DNA from: Antribacter soli
Lineage (GTDB): Bacteria; Actinomycetota; Actinomycetes; Actinomycetales; Cellulomonadaceae
Length of the DNA stretch: 64,000 nt
Reading direction: 5' to 3'
Assembly: GCF_021568775.1 (NCBI RefSeq)
Contig: NZ_JAKGSG010000020.1
Span: 1 to 64,000, forward strand
The stretch's first letter is position 1, and the number at the start of each line of letters is the position of its first letter. Of this stretch, positions 51,266 to 61,200 are shown piece by piece. The notes under the pieces are model-generated. The model saw only the letters and a list, made by a program, of their open reading frames with translations. It ran no database searches and was not told the DNA's origin. Position numbers and translations under genes: made by a program.

Positions 51266-51862
51266 ATGGACGCCGTGATCATTGTCAGCACCGACGGATC
51301 GTGCCTGCGCAACCCGGGCGGCGCGATCGGCTGGGCGTGGATCAACCACGACGGCGGTCGGTTCGACTCGGGCGGGGCCTTCTCTGGCACCAACCAGATC
51401 GCCGAGCTCACGGCGCTGCTGCGCGCCATCGAGGCGCACCCGGGCGCCGACCCGCTGTTGATCGAGTCCGACTCCCAGTACGCCATCCGTTGCGCGTCGG
51501 AGTGGGTCGCGGGATGGAAGCGCAAGGGCTGGCGCACCGCCTCGGGCGAGCCGGTCAAGAACCTCGAGCTCGTCCAGTCCATCGACCGCGCGATCGCCGG
51601 GCGCGAGGGACCGGTCCGGTTCCACTGGGTCAGGGGGCACGTCGGCAACCCGTTCAACGAGCGCGCCGACCAGCTGGCGGGCTTCGCCGCCCGGGAGTGG
51701 GCCGCGGGCCGCGGCGACGTCGACGACGTCCTGGTCGGGGACCTCGAACCCAAGGCGCCCGGCGCCGTGCGGCCGGAACGCGAAACCCCCGCTCGCTCGG
51801 GCTCGGCCCGGGCGGCGGGGGCGGGTGTCGCGGCATGGGAGTCGGCGACGCTCTTCGACTGA
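51266..51862 (+). CDS. rnhA: ribonuclease HI
   Basis: A 198-residue RNase H-fold protein that cleaves RNA in RNA-DNA hybrids. The acidic active site is visible: DGSCLRNPGG, the Glu in QIAELTALL, the Asp in IESDSQYAI and the Asp in NERADQLAG. The 60-residue C-terminal extension is variable and ends in WESATLFD. The ATG at 51266 has only a weak site; a GTG four codons downstream is possible. The stop codon lies inside the first unit of a repeat array. Confidence 0.92.
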   Translation: MDAVIIVSTDGSCLRNPGGAIGWAWINHDGGRFDSGGAFSGTNQIAELTALLRAIEAHPGADPLLIESDSQYAIRCASEWVAGWKRKGWRTASGEPVKNLELVQSIDRAIAGREGPVRFHWVRGHVGNPFNERADQLAGFAAREWAAGRGDVDDVLVGDLEPKAPGAVRPERETPARSGSARAAGAGVAAWESATLFD

Positions 51863-52035
51863 GCCGGAGGTGCAGCGCAGGGTGGGGGCCGAGGAACGAG
51901 GCACCCGCCCGCAGCGGAACCGCAGGCTCAGGCGATCGACAATGTCGACTGAGCCGGAGGTGCAGCGCAGGGTGGGGGCCGAGGAACGAGGCACCCGCCC
52001 GCAGCGGAACCGCAGGCTCAGGCGAACGACAACAC
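51857..52035. repeat. 90-bp repeat array, family 1, two copies
   Basis: Two direct units (from 51857 and 51947, periods 90 and 89 bp) fill the gap between the convergent RNase HI and lyase genes. The hairpin with loop GAGGAACGA (51880-51890/51900-51910) has a G-C pair where the window-start array has A-T. A second stem GGCTCAG/CTGAGCC (51925-51931/51949-51955) encloses TCGAC-AAT-GTCGA. The rnhA stop codon is within the first unit and the lyase stop lies 8 bp after the second. Confidence 0.95.
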
Positions 52036-52042
52036 GACTGAG

Positions 52043-53560
52043 CTACGCCGAGAGCAGCACCTTCTCGTCCGCCACCTCGGTCGCGGCGACCAGGTCGGCG
52101 CCGGCCGGTTCCACCGGGACGGGGACGTCGGCGGCCACGGCGACGCGTGCGGCGTCGGGCACCGGGGCGGGGCGGCGGGCCGGAGCCACCGCGGGGATCT
52201 GCAGGCGGTCCGCGACGGCGCGGGCATGCTGCGCCATGGCCGTCGCGATGGCGATGCTCTCCCCGAGGTAGTGGGTCGGGTCGAGGAGGCGGCGGATCTC
52301 TGCCTCGCTGAAGTGGGCGGCGACGACCTCGTCCGCGACGAGCAGGTCGAGGAACGGAGCGTCGCGACGGGCCGACTCCTGCGCCACGTCGAACACGATC
52401 TCGTGCGCCTTCTGCCGGCCGATGCGCTCGCCGAGCTCCATCATCAGCGACTCTGACCCGATGAGGCCCTCGGACAGGGCGAGGTTCGCGCGCATGCGCT
52501 GCTCGTCCAGCTCGAGGCCGTCGAGGATCACGACGAGCCGCGTGAGGATGTCGCCGGCCATGACCGAAGCCTGCGCGACGACGTCCTCCAGGAGGGCCGT
52601 CATCGCGCCGTTGGCCTCGTGGTCGTGCAGCATCGACTCGAGGGCCGGACCGGCGAGCGCCCGGAGCTGGGCGCTGGAGGAGATGACGTCGAGGGCGAGC
52701 TGCGGGTTGCGCTTGTGCGGCATGGTCGAGCTGCCGACCGTGCCGTACGGGATGGGCTCGAACGCCTCACCGAACTCCGGCTGCATGAGCGAGTAGATGT
52801 CCTTGCCGATCTTGCCGGCGGTGCCGGCCAGGAGCCCGAGGACGAGCACGAGCTCGACGATGCCGTCGTTGATCGCGCGAGACGGGACCGGCATCTCCTT
52901 CAGGCCAAGGCGCTCGGCGACGCCGCGCTCCACGTCGCGGCCCGCCGGGCCGAACGACGCGAACGTGCCGACCGCGCCGCCCATCAGGACGCGGAACAGC
53001 CGGTCCTCGAGGCGCTCGAGCCGGTCGACGTGCGCCGTCGTCTCGTCGATCCAGACGGCCACCTTGAAGCCGAACGTGATCGGCACGGCGTGCTGGCTGT
53101 GCGTGCGGCCGGCCATCGGGATCGCGGCCGCGGAGTCGGCCTGCTTGGACATCGCCCGCAGCACCTGCGCGAGGAGCCGCTTGATCTCCCGGTGCGCGTC
53201 ACGAAGCACCAGCATGTCCGCCGTCTGCGTGATGTTCTGCGTCGTGGCGCCCCAGTGGACCCAGCCACCGTGCTCTCGGCCCACAACCCGGGCGAACTCC
53301 TCGATGAGCGGCACGAGCGGGTGGCTGGCCGCGGCGGTCGCGGCTGCCACCCGGGCGAGGTCGAGCTTGTCGAGCTGGGCGGCGGCGGCGATCGCCTCGC
53401 CGGCCGGGACGGGGATCAACCCGACCTCGGCCTCAGCCTGTGCGAGTGCGGCCTCCACGTCGAGGCGCGCCTGGAATCGGTTCTCGACGCTGAACAGACG
53501 TGCGATGCCTGCGTCGGGCACGCGTCCGTCGGTGAAGTGTCGAAACGATTCGGTATTCAT
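52043..53560 (-). CDS. fumarase/adenylosuccinate lyase-superfamily lyase
   Basis: A 505-residue enzyme of the aspartase/fumarase superfamily, closest in look to 3-carboxymuconate cycloisomerase and adenylosuccinate lyase-family lyases. Motifs are HWGATTQNITQTADMLVLRD, AGRTHSQHAVPITFGFK (catalytic His) and the signature GSSTMPHKRNPQLA. The last 50 residues are Ala/Val/Pro-rich and outside the fold. The ATG at 53560 has AGGGGA upstream. It follows the ABC importer genes by 46 bp on the same strand, so it likely acts on the imported compound. A separate PurB is encoded at 35.0 kb, so this is not the purine enzyme. Confidence 0.88.
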   Translation of the reverse strand: MNTESFRHFTDGRVPDAGIARLFSVENRFQARLDVEAALAQAEAEVGLIPVPAGEAIAAAAQLDKLDLARVAAATAAASHPLVPLIEEFARVVGREHGGWVHWGATTQNITQTADMLVLRDAHREIKRLLAQVLRAMSKQADSAAAIPMAGRTHSQHAVPITFGFKVAVWIDETTAHVDRLERLEDRLFRVLMGGAVGTFASFGPAGRDVERGVAERLGLKEMPVPSRAINDGIVELVLVLGLLAGTAGKIGKDIYSLMQPEFGEAFEPIPYGTVGSSTMPHKRNPQLALDVISSSAQLRALAGPALESMLHDHEANGAMTALLEDVVAQASVMAGDILTRLVVILDGLELDEQRMRANLALSEGLIGSESLMMELGERIGRQKAHEIVFDVAQESARRDAPFLDLLVADEVVAAHFSEAEIRRLLDPTHYLGESIAIATAMAQHARAVADRLQIPAVAPARRPAPVPDAARVAVAADVPVPVEPAGADLVAATEVADEKVLLSA

Positions 53561-53606
53561 TCGTGGGGTCCCCTGGTAGACATTTTCGTTGTCGGTGCGT
53601 GGTGGG

Positions 53607-54533
53607 TCAGCCCTTCTCCGCACCGGAGGTGAGGCCGCCGGCGAGAAACCTCTCCGAGGCGAAGAAGATTGCCACCACCGGCACCGTCAGCACAATCGAC
53701 CCTGCCATGAGAGTCGCCGGTGGCGTCTCCAGCGCGTTGGTCAGCTGCGCCAGGCCGAGCGACACGGTCCACACGTCCCGGTCCTCCACGAGGAACAGGA
53801 GGGCGAACAGGAACTCGTTCCACGCGATCATGAACACGAACAGCGCGTTCGAGACGATCGCCGGCAAGGACAGTGGCAGGGTGATGCGTCTGATGATGCC
53901 GAGCCGGCCCAGGCCATCAAGGGCTGCCGCCTCCTCCAGCGCGACCGGCACGGTTCGAAAATAGTTCCGCAGCATGAAGATCGCGACCGCAACTGTCTGT
54001 GAGACGTAAACCACAACGAGCACCGCAATATTCCCGCGGAGGCCCATCCGGGTGAATGCCACGAAGAGCGGGACGGCGAGAAGGATTCCCGGAAACAGGT
54101 ACACGGCAAGGAAAAGGGCACTGATCTGGCGCCGTCCGAGGAACTCCAGCCGGCTCACCGCGTACGACGCCGGCACCGCCACGAGGAGCGTCACCGCGAC
54201 CGTCGAGACCGCGATCAGGGCACTGTTCAGCATGAGGTTCGCGAAGTCCTGTCCGCCCCTCTCGTAGGGGAGCAGGACGTCGACGTAGGCGTCGAGCCGC
54301 ACCTCGTCGAGGTTGGGCCAGAAGCGCGCCGGGTCCCTCTGGAGCGAGGCGATGTCGCGCGTCGAGAGCACCCCGACGTACAGGAACGGGAACACGGCGA
54401 CGAGGAGCAGGGCCCCGATCACGACCCGCCGGAGCACCCCGAGGGCGCGCAGCTCGAGGTCGTTGCGAGACCAGCGGGTGAATTCTCGATTCACCCGCTG
54501 CGGTCTCGCCAGATGAGACGTGGTCTCGCTCAT
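53607..54533 (-). CDS. carbohydrate-type ABC importer permease (MalG-like)
   Basis: A 308-residue permease with six membrane helices and the coupling loop EEAAALDGLGRLGIIRRITLPL. It has the long N-terminal polar segment and layout of the MalG type. It is paired with a MalF-like permease whose stop overlaps its ATG (ATGA). GGAGAG precedes the start. No ATPase gene is linked, so a shared MsmK-like ATPase elsewhere is likely. Confidence 0.92.
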   Translation of the reverse strand: MSETTSHLARPQRVNREFTRWSRNDLELRALGVLRRVVIGALLLVAVFPFLYVGVLSTRDIASLQRDPARFWPNLDEVRLDAYVDVLLPYERGGQDFANLMLNSALIAVSTVAVTLLVAVPASYAVSRLEFLGRRQISALFLAVYLFPGILLAVPLFVAFTRMGLRGNIAVLVVVYVSQTVAVAIFMLRNYFRTVPVALEEAAALDGLGRLGIIRRITLPLSLPAIVSNALFVFMIAWNEFLFALLFLVEDRDVWTVSLGLAQLTNALETPPATLMAGSIVLTVPVVAIFFASERFLAGGLTSGAEKG

Positions 54534-55519
54534 GACTCTCCTCCGCGCCGTCCGACGAGCCTCAGATAGACGGTGATCAGCACCGCGAGGATCAGCGCCA
54601 GCAGCAAGGCCTGCGCAGACGCCGCGCCGATGTCGCCGCGCCCGACGAGCGCCGTGTAGACGCCGACGCTCACGACCTGCGTGCCCGCCCGGCCCTCGGT
54701 CAGCAGGTACACGTCGTCGAAGTTGTTGAACGTCCAGATGAACCGCAGCACGGTCAGCACCGCGACGATCGGCAGGAGCTGCGGCCACACGATGTACCGG
54801 AAGGACTGCGTCGGCGTGGCGCCGTCCACGCGGGCCGCCTCCTCGATGTCCGCCGGCATCGCCTCGAGCCGCGCGGTGAGGAACAGGAACGCGAACGGGA
54901 AGGTGCGCCACATCTCGAACGCGATCACTGTCGTCAGGGCGACCGGCACGGTGAGCTCAAGCCCGAAGATCCCCACCGGGGCGGACCGCTGGGTCAGGAA
55001 CGACACCGGCCGCTCCCAGCCGAGCAACGCCTGGCCCCACGCGTTGACGAGCCCGTACTGCGGGTTGAGCAGGGTGCGCCAGGCGAAGGTCGTCGCCACG
55101 ATCGGTGCGACGTAGGGCAGGAGCAGCAGCGCCCGCACCAGGCCGCGCCCCCGGAAGGGACGGCGCAGCGCCAGCGCCGCCACGAGACCGACGGCGACCG
55201 CCCCCGCCGTTCCGATCACCGAGTACGCGAACGTCGCGCCGAGCGACTCCCACAGGCGCGGCGAGGTGACCACCTCGACGATCGAGTCGAGCGTGAAGTC
55301 GCCGAACAGCGGCGCCCGCGCGATCTCGACGAGCCGCAGGTCCTTGAACGCCAGGACCAGCGACCACAGGATCGGCGCCACGACGAGCACCAGCACGACC
55401 ACGACGCTCGGCAGCACCAGCCCGACACCGGCGCGGGCGTCCGCCCGGGCGAGCGGCCCGCGAGGCGGGGTGCGCACCCGGGTGGGCGGCCGACGTCGGA
55501 CAGCCGCCTGGAGCCTCAC
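54530..55519 (-). CDS. carbohydrate-type ABC importer permease (MalF-like)
   Basis: A 329-residue permease with six helices. The first is preceded by an Arg-rich N-terminus, and the coupling loop is EEAARVDGATPTQSFRYIVWPQ. The GTG at 55519 overlaps the stop of the binding-protein gene (GTGA), and its own stop overlaps the MalG-like start. Together these form a CUT1-type importer. Frame choice is firm because only this frame gives membrane helices. Confidence 0.91.
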   Translation of the reverse strand: MRLQAAVRRRPPTRVRTPPRGPLARADARAGVGLVLPSVVVVLVLVVAPILWSLVLAFKDLRLVEIARAPLFGDFTLDSIVEVVTSPRLWESLGATFAYSVIGTAGAVAVGLVAALALRRPFRGRGLVRALLLLPYVAPIVATTFAWRTLLNPQYGLVNAWGQALLGWERPVSFLTQRSAPVGIFGLELTVPVALTTVIAFEMWRTFPFAFLFLTARLEAMPADIEEAARVDGATPTQSFRYIVWPQLLPIVAVLTVLRFIWTFNNFDDVYLLTEGRAGTQVVSVGVYTALVGRGDIGAASAQALLLALILAVLITVYLRLVGRRGGES

Positions 55520-56895
55520 CCCAGCGACTCCTGGATCTCGCGGACCTGGTCCGCGGCCTGCTGTGCCGCCTCCTCGGGCGTGACCGCGTCGGTGAGCATG
55601 TCGTTCATCGCGTTCTCCACCGGCAGCTCGCCGAGCATCGCGCCGAGGAGCTCGGCGTGGCCCTGCCGGACCGCCCACCACAGGACGTCGCCCTGCGGGT
55701 CCGTGAGCGCGTCGAGGACCTCGGGCGGGTAGAAGTCGGCGAGGGTCTGCTGCTTGACCGTGCCGATCGGGAGCTGCGACCACCCGTCGATGTACTCCGT
55801 CGGGTTCTCGGCGGTGCCGAGGCGGTCCGGGACCTTGCCCTCGGGCGCCATCGACAGCACGTCGAGGTAGCGGTCGCTCATCGCGTACGTGACGAAGTCG
55901 GCGGCCTCGGGGTCTGCCGTGACCGTGATCGCCCAGTCGCTCTGCATGCGGAACTGGCCCCGGACCTCGCCGTCGGCCCCGCCGATGTCCGCGACCACGC
56001 CCGTGTTCTTCGCGAGATAGGCAGGGTCCGCGGCGCACTCGGTGCAGCTGGGCACGAAGTTCTCGTGCTGCCCGGCGAGCTCGTCGAGCAGGTAGGAGGA
56101 GTACATCGCCATCGCCGTCTGGCCCGAGAGGTACGCGGCGCGCACCGCGTCCCAGTCCTGCTCGCCGGCGAACGAGTGCTCCGTGATGAGCTCGTCGTAG
56201 TAGCCGAACGACTCGACGCACTCAGGGGAGTCGAGCGTGACCGTGCCGTCCTCCTGGACGAGCTCGCAGCCGTTCGCGAGCGCGAGGCCCTGGAAGTCAC
56301 CCTGTTCCGTCGTGAAGCCGGCGAACGGCGTGACGTCCGTGCCCTGCAGGGACTCGGCCGCCGCCATGATGCTGTCGTAGTCCGTCGGTGCGTCCAGGCC
56401 CGCCGCCTCGAAGAGGTCCGTGCGGTAGAACAGGACCGTCGGGTAGGAGTCGCTGGGGACGGCCAGGAGCGTGTCGTCCACCGTCGCCAGATCGAGCGCG
56501 GCGGGGTTGAAGGTCTCCGCGCCCAGCCCGTCGACGATCTCCCGGGGCGCCTCGGTGTCCAGCAGCTCGTTCGCCGCCATCGCGCCGACGCCGTCGAGGC
56601 CGAGCGCGGCCATCACGTCCGGCAGGTCGCCCGACGCCGCCGACGAGACGAGCAGCGCGTTGAACTGGGCCGCGTCGACCGGGACGACCTCGGTCTCGAC
56701 GCCGGCGTCGGCGCCGAAGTCGGCCGCGATGTCCTCGAGGATCGCGACGCGGTCCGGGTTGTCCTCGAGCGTCCAGACGGTGAGGGTGCCGTCGCCCTCC
56801 GCGCCGTTCTCAGCCCCGCCGCCGCAGGCGGCGAGACCCGCCGCCGCGAGCGCGACCACCCCCGCTACACCAACAGTTCGAAAAGATCTCATCAC
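55516..56895 (-). CDS. sugar-type ABC importer solute-binding lipoprotein
   Basis: A 459-residue extracellular binding protein of family 1, the CUT1 sugar type. The signal peptide ends in the lipobox LAAC (Cys near residue 24), followed by a Gly/Glu-rich flexible stretch. The fold opens with LTVWTLEDNPDR. Other family features are FYRTDLFEAAGLDAPTDYD and YLSGQTAMAMYSSYLLDEL. GGGGGAG precedes the first of two ATG codons. The ligand is unknown. First gene of the operon with both permeases and the superfamily lyase. Confidence 0.92.
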   Translation of the reverse strand: MMRSFRTVGVAGVVALAAAGLAACGGGAENGAEGDGTLTVWTLEDNPDRVAILEDIAADFGADAGVETEVVPVDAAQFNALLVSSAASGDLPDVMAALGLDGVGAMAANELLDTEAPREIVDGLGAETFNPAALDLATVDDTLLAVPSDSYPTVLFYRTDLFEAAGLDAPTDYDSIMAAAESLQGTDVTPFAGFTTEQGDFQGLALANGCELVQEDGTVTLDSPECVESFGYYDELITEHSFAGEQDWDAVRAAYLSGQTAMAMYSSYLLDELAGQHENFVPSCTECAADPAYLAKNTGVVADIGGADGEVRGQFRMQSDWAITVTADPEAADFVTYAMSDRYLDVLSMAPEGKVPDRLGTAENPTEYIDGWSQLPIGTVKQQTLADFYPPEVLDALTDPQGDVLWWAVRQGHAELLGAMLGELPVENAMNDMLTDAVTPEEAAQQAADQVREIQESLG

Positions 56896-56996
56896 GTCAC
56901 ACTCCCCCTAGAGTTACGGATGCCCCTTCCGAGGGTAGACGGCCTTGGGTGAATCGGGAGGTATGACACCCGTGCACGCGTGACCGGGGCAAGCAG

Positions 56997-57028
56997 AAGG
57001 CGGGTGCCCGACGCCGGGCACCCGCCTT
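56997..57028. terminator. 14-bp perfect hairpin terminator
   Basis: AAGGCGGGTGCCCG (56997-57010) pairs perfectly with 57015-57028 around ACGC. The CCTT end gives a partial T-tract on the plus strand. It lies between the micropeptide gene end and the binding-protein start, both on the minus strand, and should separate their transcripts. Confidence 0.8.
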
Positions 57029-57059
57029 CGCACTCCATGTCGCCGGGGCGTCGGTCGGT

Positions 57060-57144
57060 ACTGTCTGTCGCCTGAGCCTGCGGTTCTCCGGGCGAGAGAC
57101 CTCGTTCCTCGGCCCTCACCCTGCGCTGCACCTACGGCTCAGTC
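57060..57144. repeat. single diverged copy of the 90-bp repeat, family 1
   Basis: One copy in the inverse orientation to the window-start array, with the conserved GAGCCTGCGG, CCTCGTTCCTCGGCCCTCACCC and GGCTCAGTC blocks and a few indels. The GAGGAACGA loop (on the minus strand) is intact. The stop codon of the micropeptide gene (57139-57141) lies inside its end, as at the other loci. Confidence 0.88.
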
Positions 57145-57312
57145 GGGGATCGCGCACACCCCGTCGACGCACGCCGGGCCGTCCTCGCCGACCAGCTTCA
57201 GGTGCGGCACGTCCGCGTGAGGCGCGGCGGCCTCCGCGGCGCTCATGCTCACCAGCTGGGTCCGGCGGGGGTTGGCGATCGAGCGGTACTGGCTCTCATG
57301 GACGTCCGTCAT
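57139..57312 (-). CDS. micropeptide with C-terminal CVDGVC motif
   Basis: A 57-residue peptide ending GPACVDGVCAIPD, with its only two cysteines spaced CxxxxC. The N-terminal part is polar (MTDVHESQYRSIANPRR). A strong ribosome site (GGAGGAGGG, 6 nt from the ATG at 57312) argues that it is really and well translated. No family is recognised. It follows the DsbA-family gene by 160 bp on the same strand, so a redox-active, metal-binding or modified peptide is conceivable. No modifying enzyme is adjacent. Confidence 0.7.
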   Translation of the reverse strand: MTDVHESQYRSIANPRRTQLVSMSAAEAAAPHADVPHLKLVGEDGPACVDGVCAIPD

Positions 57313-57472
57313 GGTGCCCTCCTCCGGGGGTAACGGTCTCGGCTGCGATGCTCGTAGAAGCCACAACGCTGTGGATGGTCTGCAAGTTTCCGTGATACCC
57401 CGTCGCAAAGTCCACGGATCAAGATGTGAGATGTGTCCCACTCGGGCATTTCGCCCGGCAGGCCACCCTCGC

Positions 57473-58141
57473 TCAGACCGCGGCACGCTCCGCGAGCGCC
57501 TGGTCCAGCGCCTGCACGAAGAGAGCCGGGTCCTGCGCCCCCGAGATCCCGTACTTCTCGTCCAGGACGAAGAACGGCACGCCGTTGATCCCGTAGGCAC
57601 GCGCCTGCGCGATGTCCGCGGCGACGTCGTCGGCGTACCGGCCGTCCTCCAGCGCCGCGAGCACCTCGTCCCGGTCGAGACCCACCTCGGCGGCGAGGTC
57701 GGCGAGCTCCTCGGCGTGACCGACGTGGCGGCCGTCCGTGAAGTACGCCTTGAGCAGCCGCTCCTTCATCTCGTACTGCTTGCCGTGCGCCTTGGCGTGG
57801 TGCAGCAGCTCGTGCGCCTTGAGGGTCTTGGTGTGGCGGACGTCGTCGGTACGGAACTCCACGCCCTCCGCGGCAGCGAGCGCCGCCACGTGGTCCTGCA
57901 TCTGCCGTGCCTGCGCGAGCGGGATGCGCTTGTGGCCGGCGAGGAAGTCGGTGACGGTGCCCTCGAAGTCGACCGGCGTGTCCGGCGAGAGCTCGAACGA
58001 GTGGTATTCGATCTCGACCTTCGGCGCCGAGCCGTCGCGTTCCGCGATCTGCTCCAGCGCGGACTCGAAGCGGCGCTTGCCGATGTAGCACCAGGGGCAC
58101 GCGACGTCGGACCAGATGTCGACCTTCAGGGTTTCGCTCAC
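57473..58141 (-). CDS. DsbA-family oxidoreductase (FrnE-like)
   Basis: A 222-residue thioredoxin-fold protein of the DsbA/FrnE type. The redox motif CPWC is in SDVACPWCYIGKRRFE (about residues 15-18), with the helical insertion typical of DsbA and the cis-Pro segment NGVPFFVLDEKYGISGAQ. There is no signal peptide, so it is cytoplasmic. The start is the GTG at 58141. It is divergent from the secreted subtilase and followed by the CVDGVC micropeptide. Confidence 0.93.
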   Translation of the reverse strand: MSETLKVDIWSDVACPWCYIGKRRFESALEQIAERDGSAPKVEIEYHSFELSPDTPVDFEGTVTDFLAGHKRIPLAQARQMQDHVAALAAAEGVEFRTDDVRHTKTLKAHELLHHAKAHGKQYEMKERLLKAYFTDGRHVGHAEELADLAAEVGLDRDEVLAALEDGRYADDVAADIAQARAYGINGVPFFVLDEKYGISGAQDPALFVQALDQALAERAAV

Positions 58142-58294
58142 GGGGAAGCCAACCACGGGCGCAACGCCAGGATTCCCGGCACTCGCCACGTTCTGGACGG
58201 GCGAATCACAAACGTGATGGAACGTTTCACGCCCGGTGCTCGTGGAGGCGATTGGCGGCACATGCCGCTCGCACCCCGACGAAGGGATGAACCG

Positions 58295-61200
58295 ATGCGC
58301 ACCAGAGCAGGTGCTGCAGCAGCGATCGCCACAGCGATCGTGCTGGGCGGAGGGACGTGGAGCGCCGTCGCGGCGCCGGACACGGGCCAGGAGCCCGCGC
58401 CCGGCCACACGGCGACCAGGACGACGGCGACGACCGCGACCGTCACGTTGCTGACCGGCGACCGGGTCACGGTCACCGAGCAGGCGGACGGGCGGACGGC
58501 GGTCGCGGTTCTCCGGGGGCCGGGCCGCGAGGGAATCGCGTTCCAGCAGTACACCGACGGCGACCACCTGTACGTGGTGCCCCTCGACGTGGCAGACCTC
58601 GTCCCCACGCGGCTCGACCGGGCGCTGTTCGACGTGACCGGGCTCGTCGCGGCCGGGTACGACGACGCCTCGCGGTCCACCCTGCCCGTCATCGTCCAGT
58701 CGGCCGGGACGCCGTCCGGCAGCGTCGCCGACGGCGCCCGGGCCGGGGGCTCCGGCGGCAAGGCCGACTGGGCCGCGGCGGGCCTCTCGCCGGACCGGAC
58801 ACTGGAGTCGGTCGGCGCGGTCGCGGACGGCCTGCCGAAGGGCCGGGCGACGAAGCTGCTGGCGGCGCTGGAGGCGCCGGCGGCCGCGGGCACGGCGCCC
58901 GCGATCGACCGCGTGTGGCTCGACGCCCCCGTCCGCTCGCTCGACGCCGACTCCATGCCGCAGATCGGCGCGCCCGAGGCGTGGGCGGCCGGGTACACGG
59001 GCGAGGGCGTCACGGTGGCCGTGCTCGACACCGGCATCGATGCCACGCACCCCGACCTGGACGACGTCGTCGTGGGCGAGCGCGACTTCACGGGCAAGGG
59101 CAGTGTCGTGGACGGCCAGGGGCACGGCTCGCACGTCGCCTCGATCCTCGCGGGCTCCGGCGACGCGTCGGACGGGGTGAACCAGGGTGTCGCCCCGGAC
59201 GCCGGCCTCTTGGTCGGCAAGGTCCTGGACGACGGCGGGTCCGGCGAGATGTCGTGGGTCATCGAGGGGATGGAGTGGGCCGCGTCGTCGGGTGCGGACA
59301 TCGTGAGCATGTCGCTCGGCGCCTCGGAGTACACGGACGGCACCGACCCTGCAGCCCGCGCGGTCGACGCCCTCAGCGCCGAGTACGGCACGCTCTTCGT
59401 CATCGCGGCCGGCAACGCCTCCGAGCACGGCACCATCGGAACGCCCGGATCCGCGTCGTCAGCGCTGACCGTCGGCGCGGTGGACGACGCGGACCAGGTC
59501 ACGGACTTCTCGAGCCGGGGCCCGCGCGCCGGGGACCACGCGATCAAGCCGGACGTCACCGCCCCCGGTGACGGCATCGTCGCGGCCCGGGCCGCGGGCA
59601 CCACGCTCGGCGACGTCGTGGACGACTCCTACGTCGCCGCGAGCGGCACCTCGATGGCGACGCCGCACGTCGCGGGCGCGGCCGCCGTGCTCAGGCAGGC
59701 TCGCCCCGAGCTGACCGGCCCGGAGCTGAAGGCCGTCCTCATGGGATCTGCGCAGCCCACCGGCGGCACGGTCTGGGACGAGGGCGCCGGGCGGATCCTC
59801 CTCCCGTCCGCGCTCGCTCATCAGGTCACCACGAACCCCGCCTCGCTGTCGCTCGGCGCGTTCACGTTCCCGCACGAGAGCGTCTCCGCGGGCACAGTCA
59901 CGTACACCAACCCGACGGCCGACGACGTCACGCTCGCGCTCTCGATCGACGTCACCGACCAGGAGGGCGCGCCGCTCGAGGGCGCCGTCACGCTGTCCGC
60001 GGACTCCGTGACGATCCCGGCCGGCGGCACCGCCACGGTCGACGTCACGGTCGACCAGGGTCCGGGCGCTCTCGGCCGGTACAGCGGCGCACTCGTCGCG
60101 ACGGGCGCGGACGGCTCAACGGTGCGCACCGCCGTCGGCTGGTACAAGGAGCCGGAACTGTTCGACCTGACCCTGCGGGCGACGGGTCGCGACGGGCAGC
60201 CGCACACGGGCGTGTCCTTGGCCACCGTGATGAACGCTGACGACGCCGGCGCGTACGGCGAGTTCCTCTTCCTCGAGGGCAGCGAGACCACGGTCCGCGT
60301 CCCTGCCGGGACATACTCCGTCGCGGGCTACCTCCTGACGGAGGGGGAGGAGCTCGGCCTCACAGAGGCGACCGCGGCGCTCGAGCCCGAGCTCACGGTC
60401 ACGGACGACACCACCGTGGAGCTCGACGCGCGCCAGGCGCTGCCCGTCTCGGTGACCACGCCGCGACGGACGGACCAGCTGGCCGTCAGCCTCACCGACC
60501 AGCGAGGCGACACGCTCGGCAACAGCGTCGGCAGCACGATCATGCTCGAAGGCGAGCTGCCCGTCTTCGTCACGCCCACCGAACCTGTGACGACGGGCAC
60601 CTTCTCCTTCGTCAACCAGTTCACCCTCGCCGAGCCCGTCGGTGCGGGCGAAGTCCCCTCCTACACCTACGACCTGCTCTTCCACCAGGAGACCGCCATG
60701 CAGCGCACGAGGTTCCGCGCCGACGCGTCCAACACCGCGGTGGCGACGGTCCGGTACTCGGCCCCGGGGCCGGAGGCCCAGCTGGACACCGTGCGGCCGG
60801 GCTGGGCGCCCGGCCACTTCTTCGCCATCGCGCTGGGCTACCCGGTCGAGCCGGGGACCGAGCGGACCGAGTACCTCAGCACCGGCGGCGTCCTGTGGGG
60901 TCACGACGTCGCGGTCATGGACGACGTTGACCTGCAGGGCTTCCTCGTCGGCGAGACGGTCGTCCCCCTTCCCCGGGAGAGGCTCGCCGAGAGGTTCGGC
61001 GGCGCGGTGCTCAGCACCCGGCTGGGCACGGGCGGCGTGGTCGTCCAAGCCGGCAGCACCCTCTTCGCGGGCATGAGCGCGTGGTCCGACGGCGGGGGCA
61101 ACGGGTGGCTCGGCTTCGAGCCCGAAACCCGCCTCGACGTCTGGCAGGACGGCGAGCACGTCGGGGAGAGCGCCGAGGGCTACGTCGAGCTCGCCGTGCC

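Noticed and set aside
51857-52040. Repeat peptide genes encoded by the 90-bp units (Arg/Glu-rich reading frames)
   Set aside because: The frames exist only because 90 is a multiple of three. They lack ribosome sites and codon bias, and the same DNA is read in different frames at different loci.
57245-58294. Upstream extension of the subtilase frame
   Set aside because: The frame stays open only by GC bias. The signal peptide and ribosome site place the start at 58295, and the extension is antisense to the DsbA-family gene.
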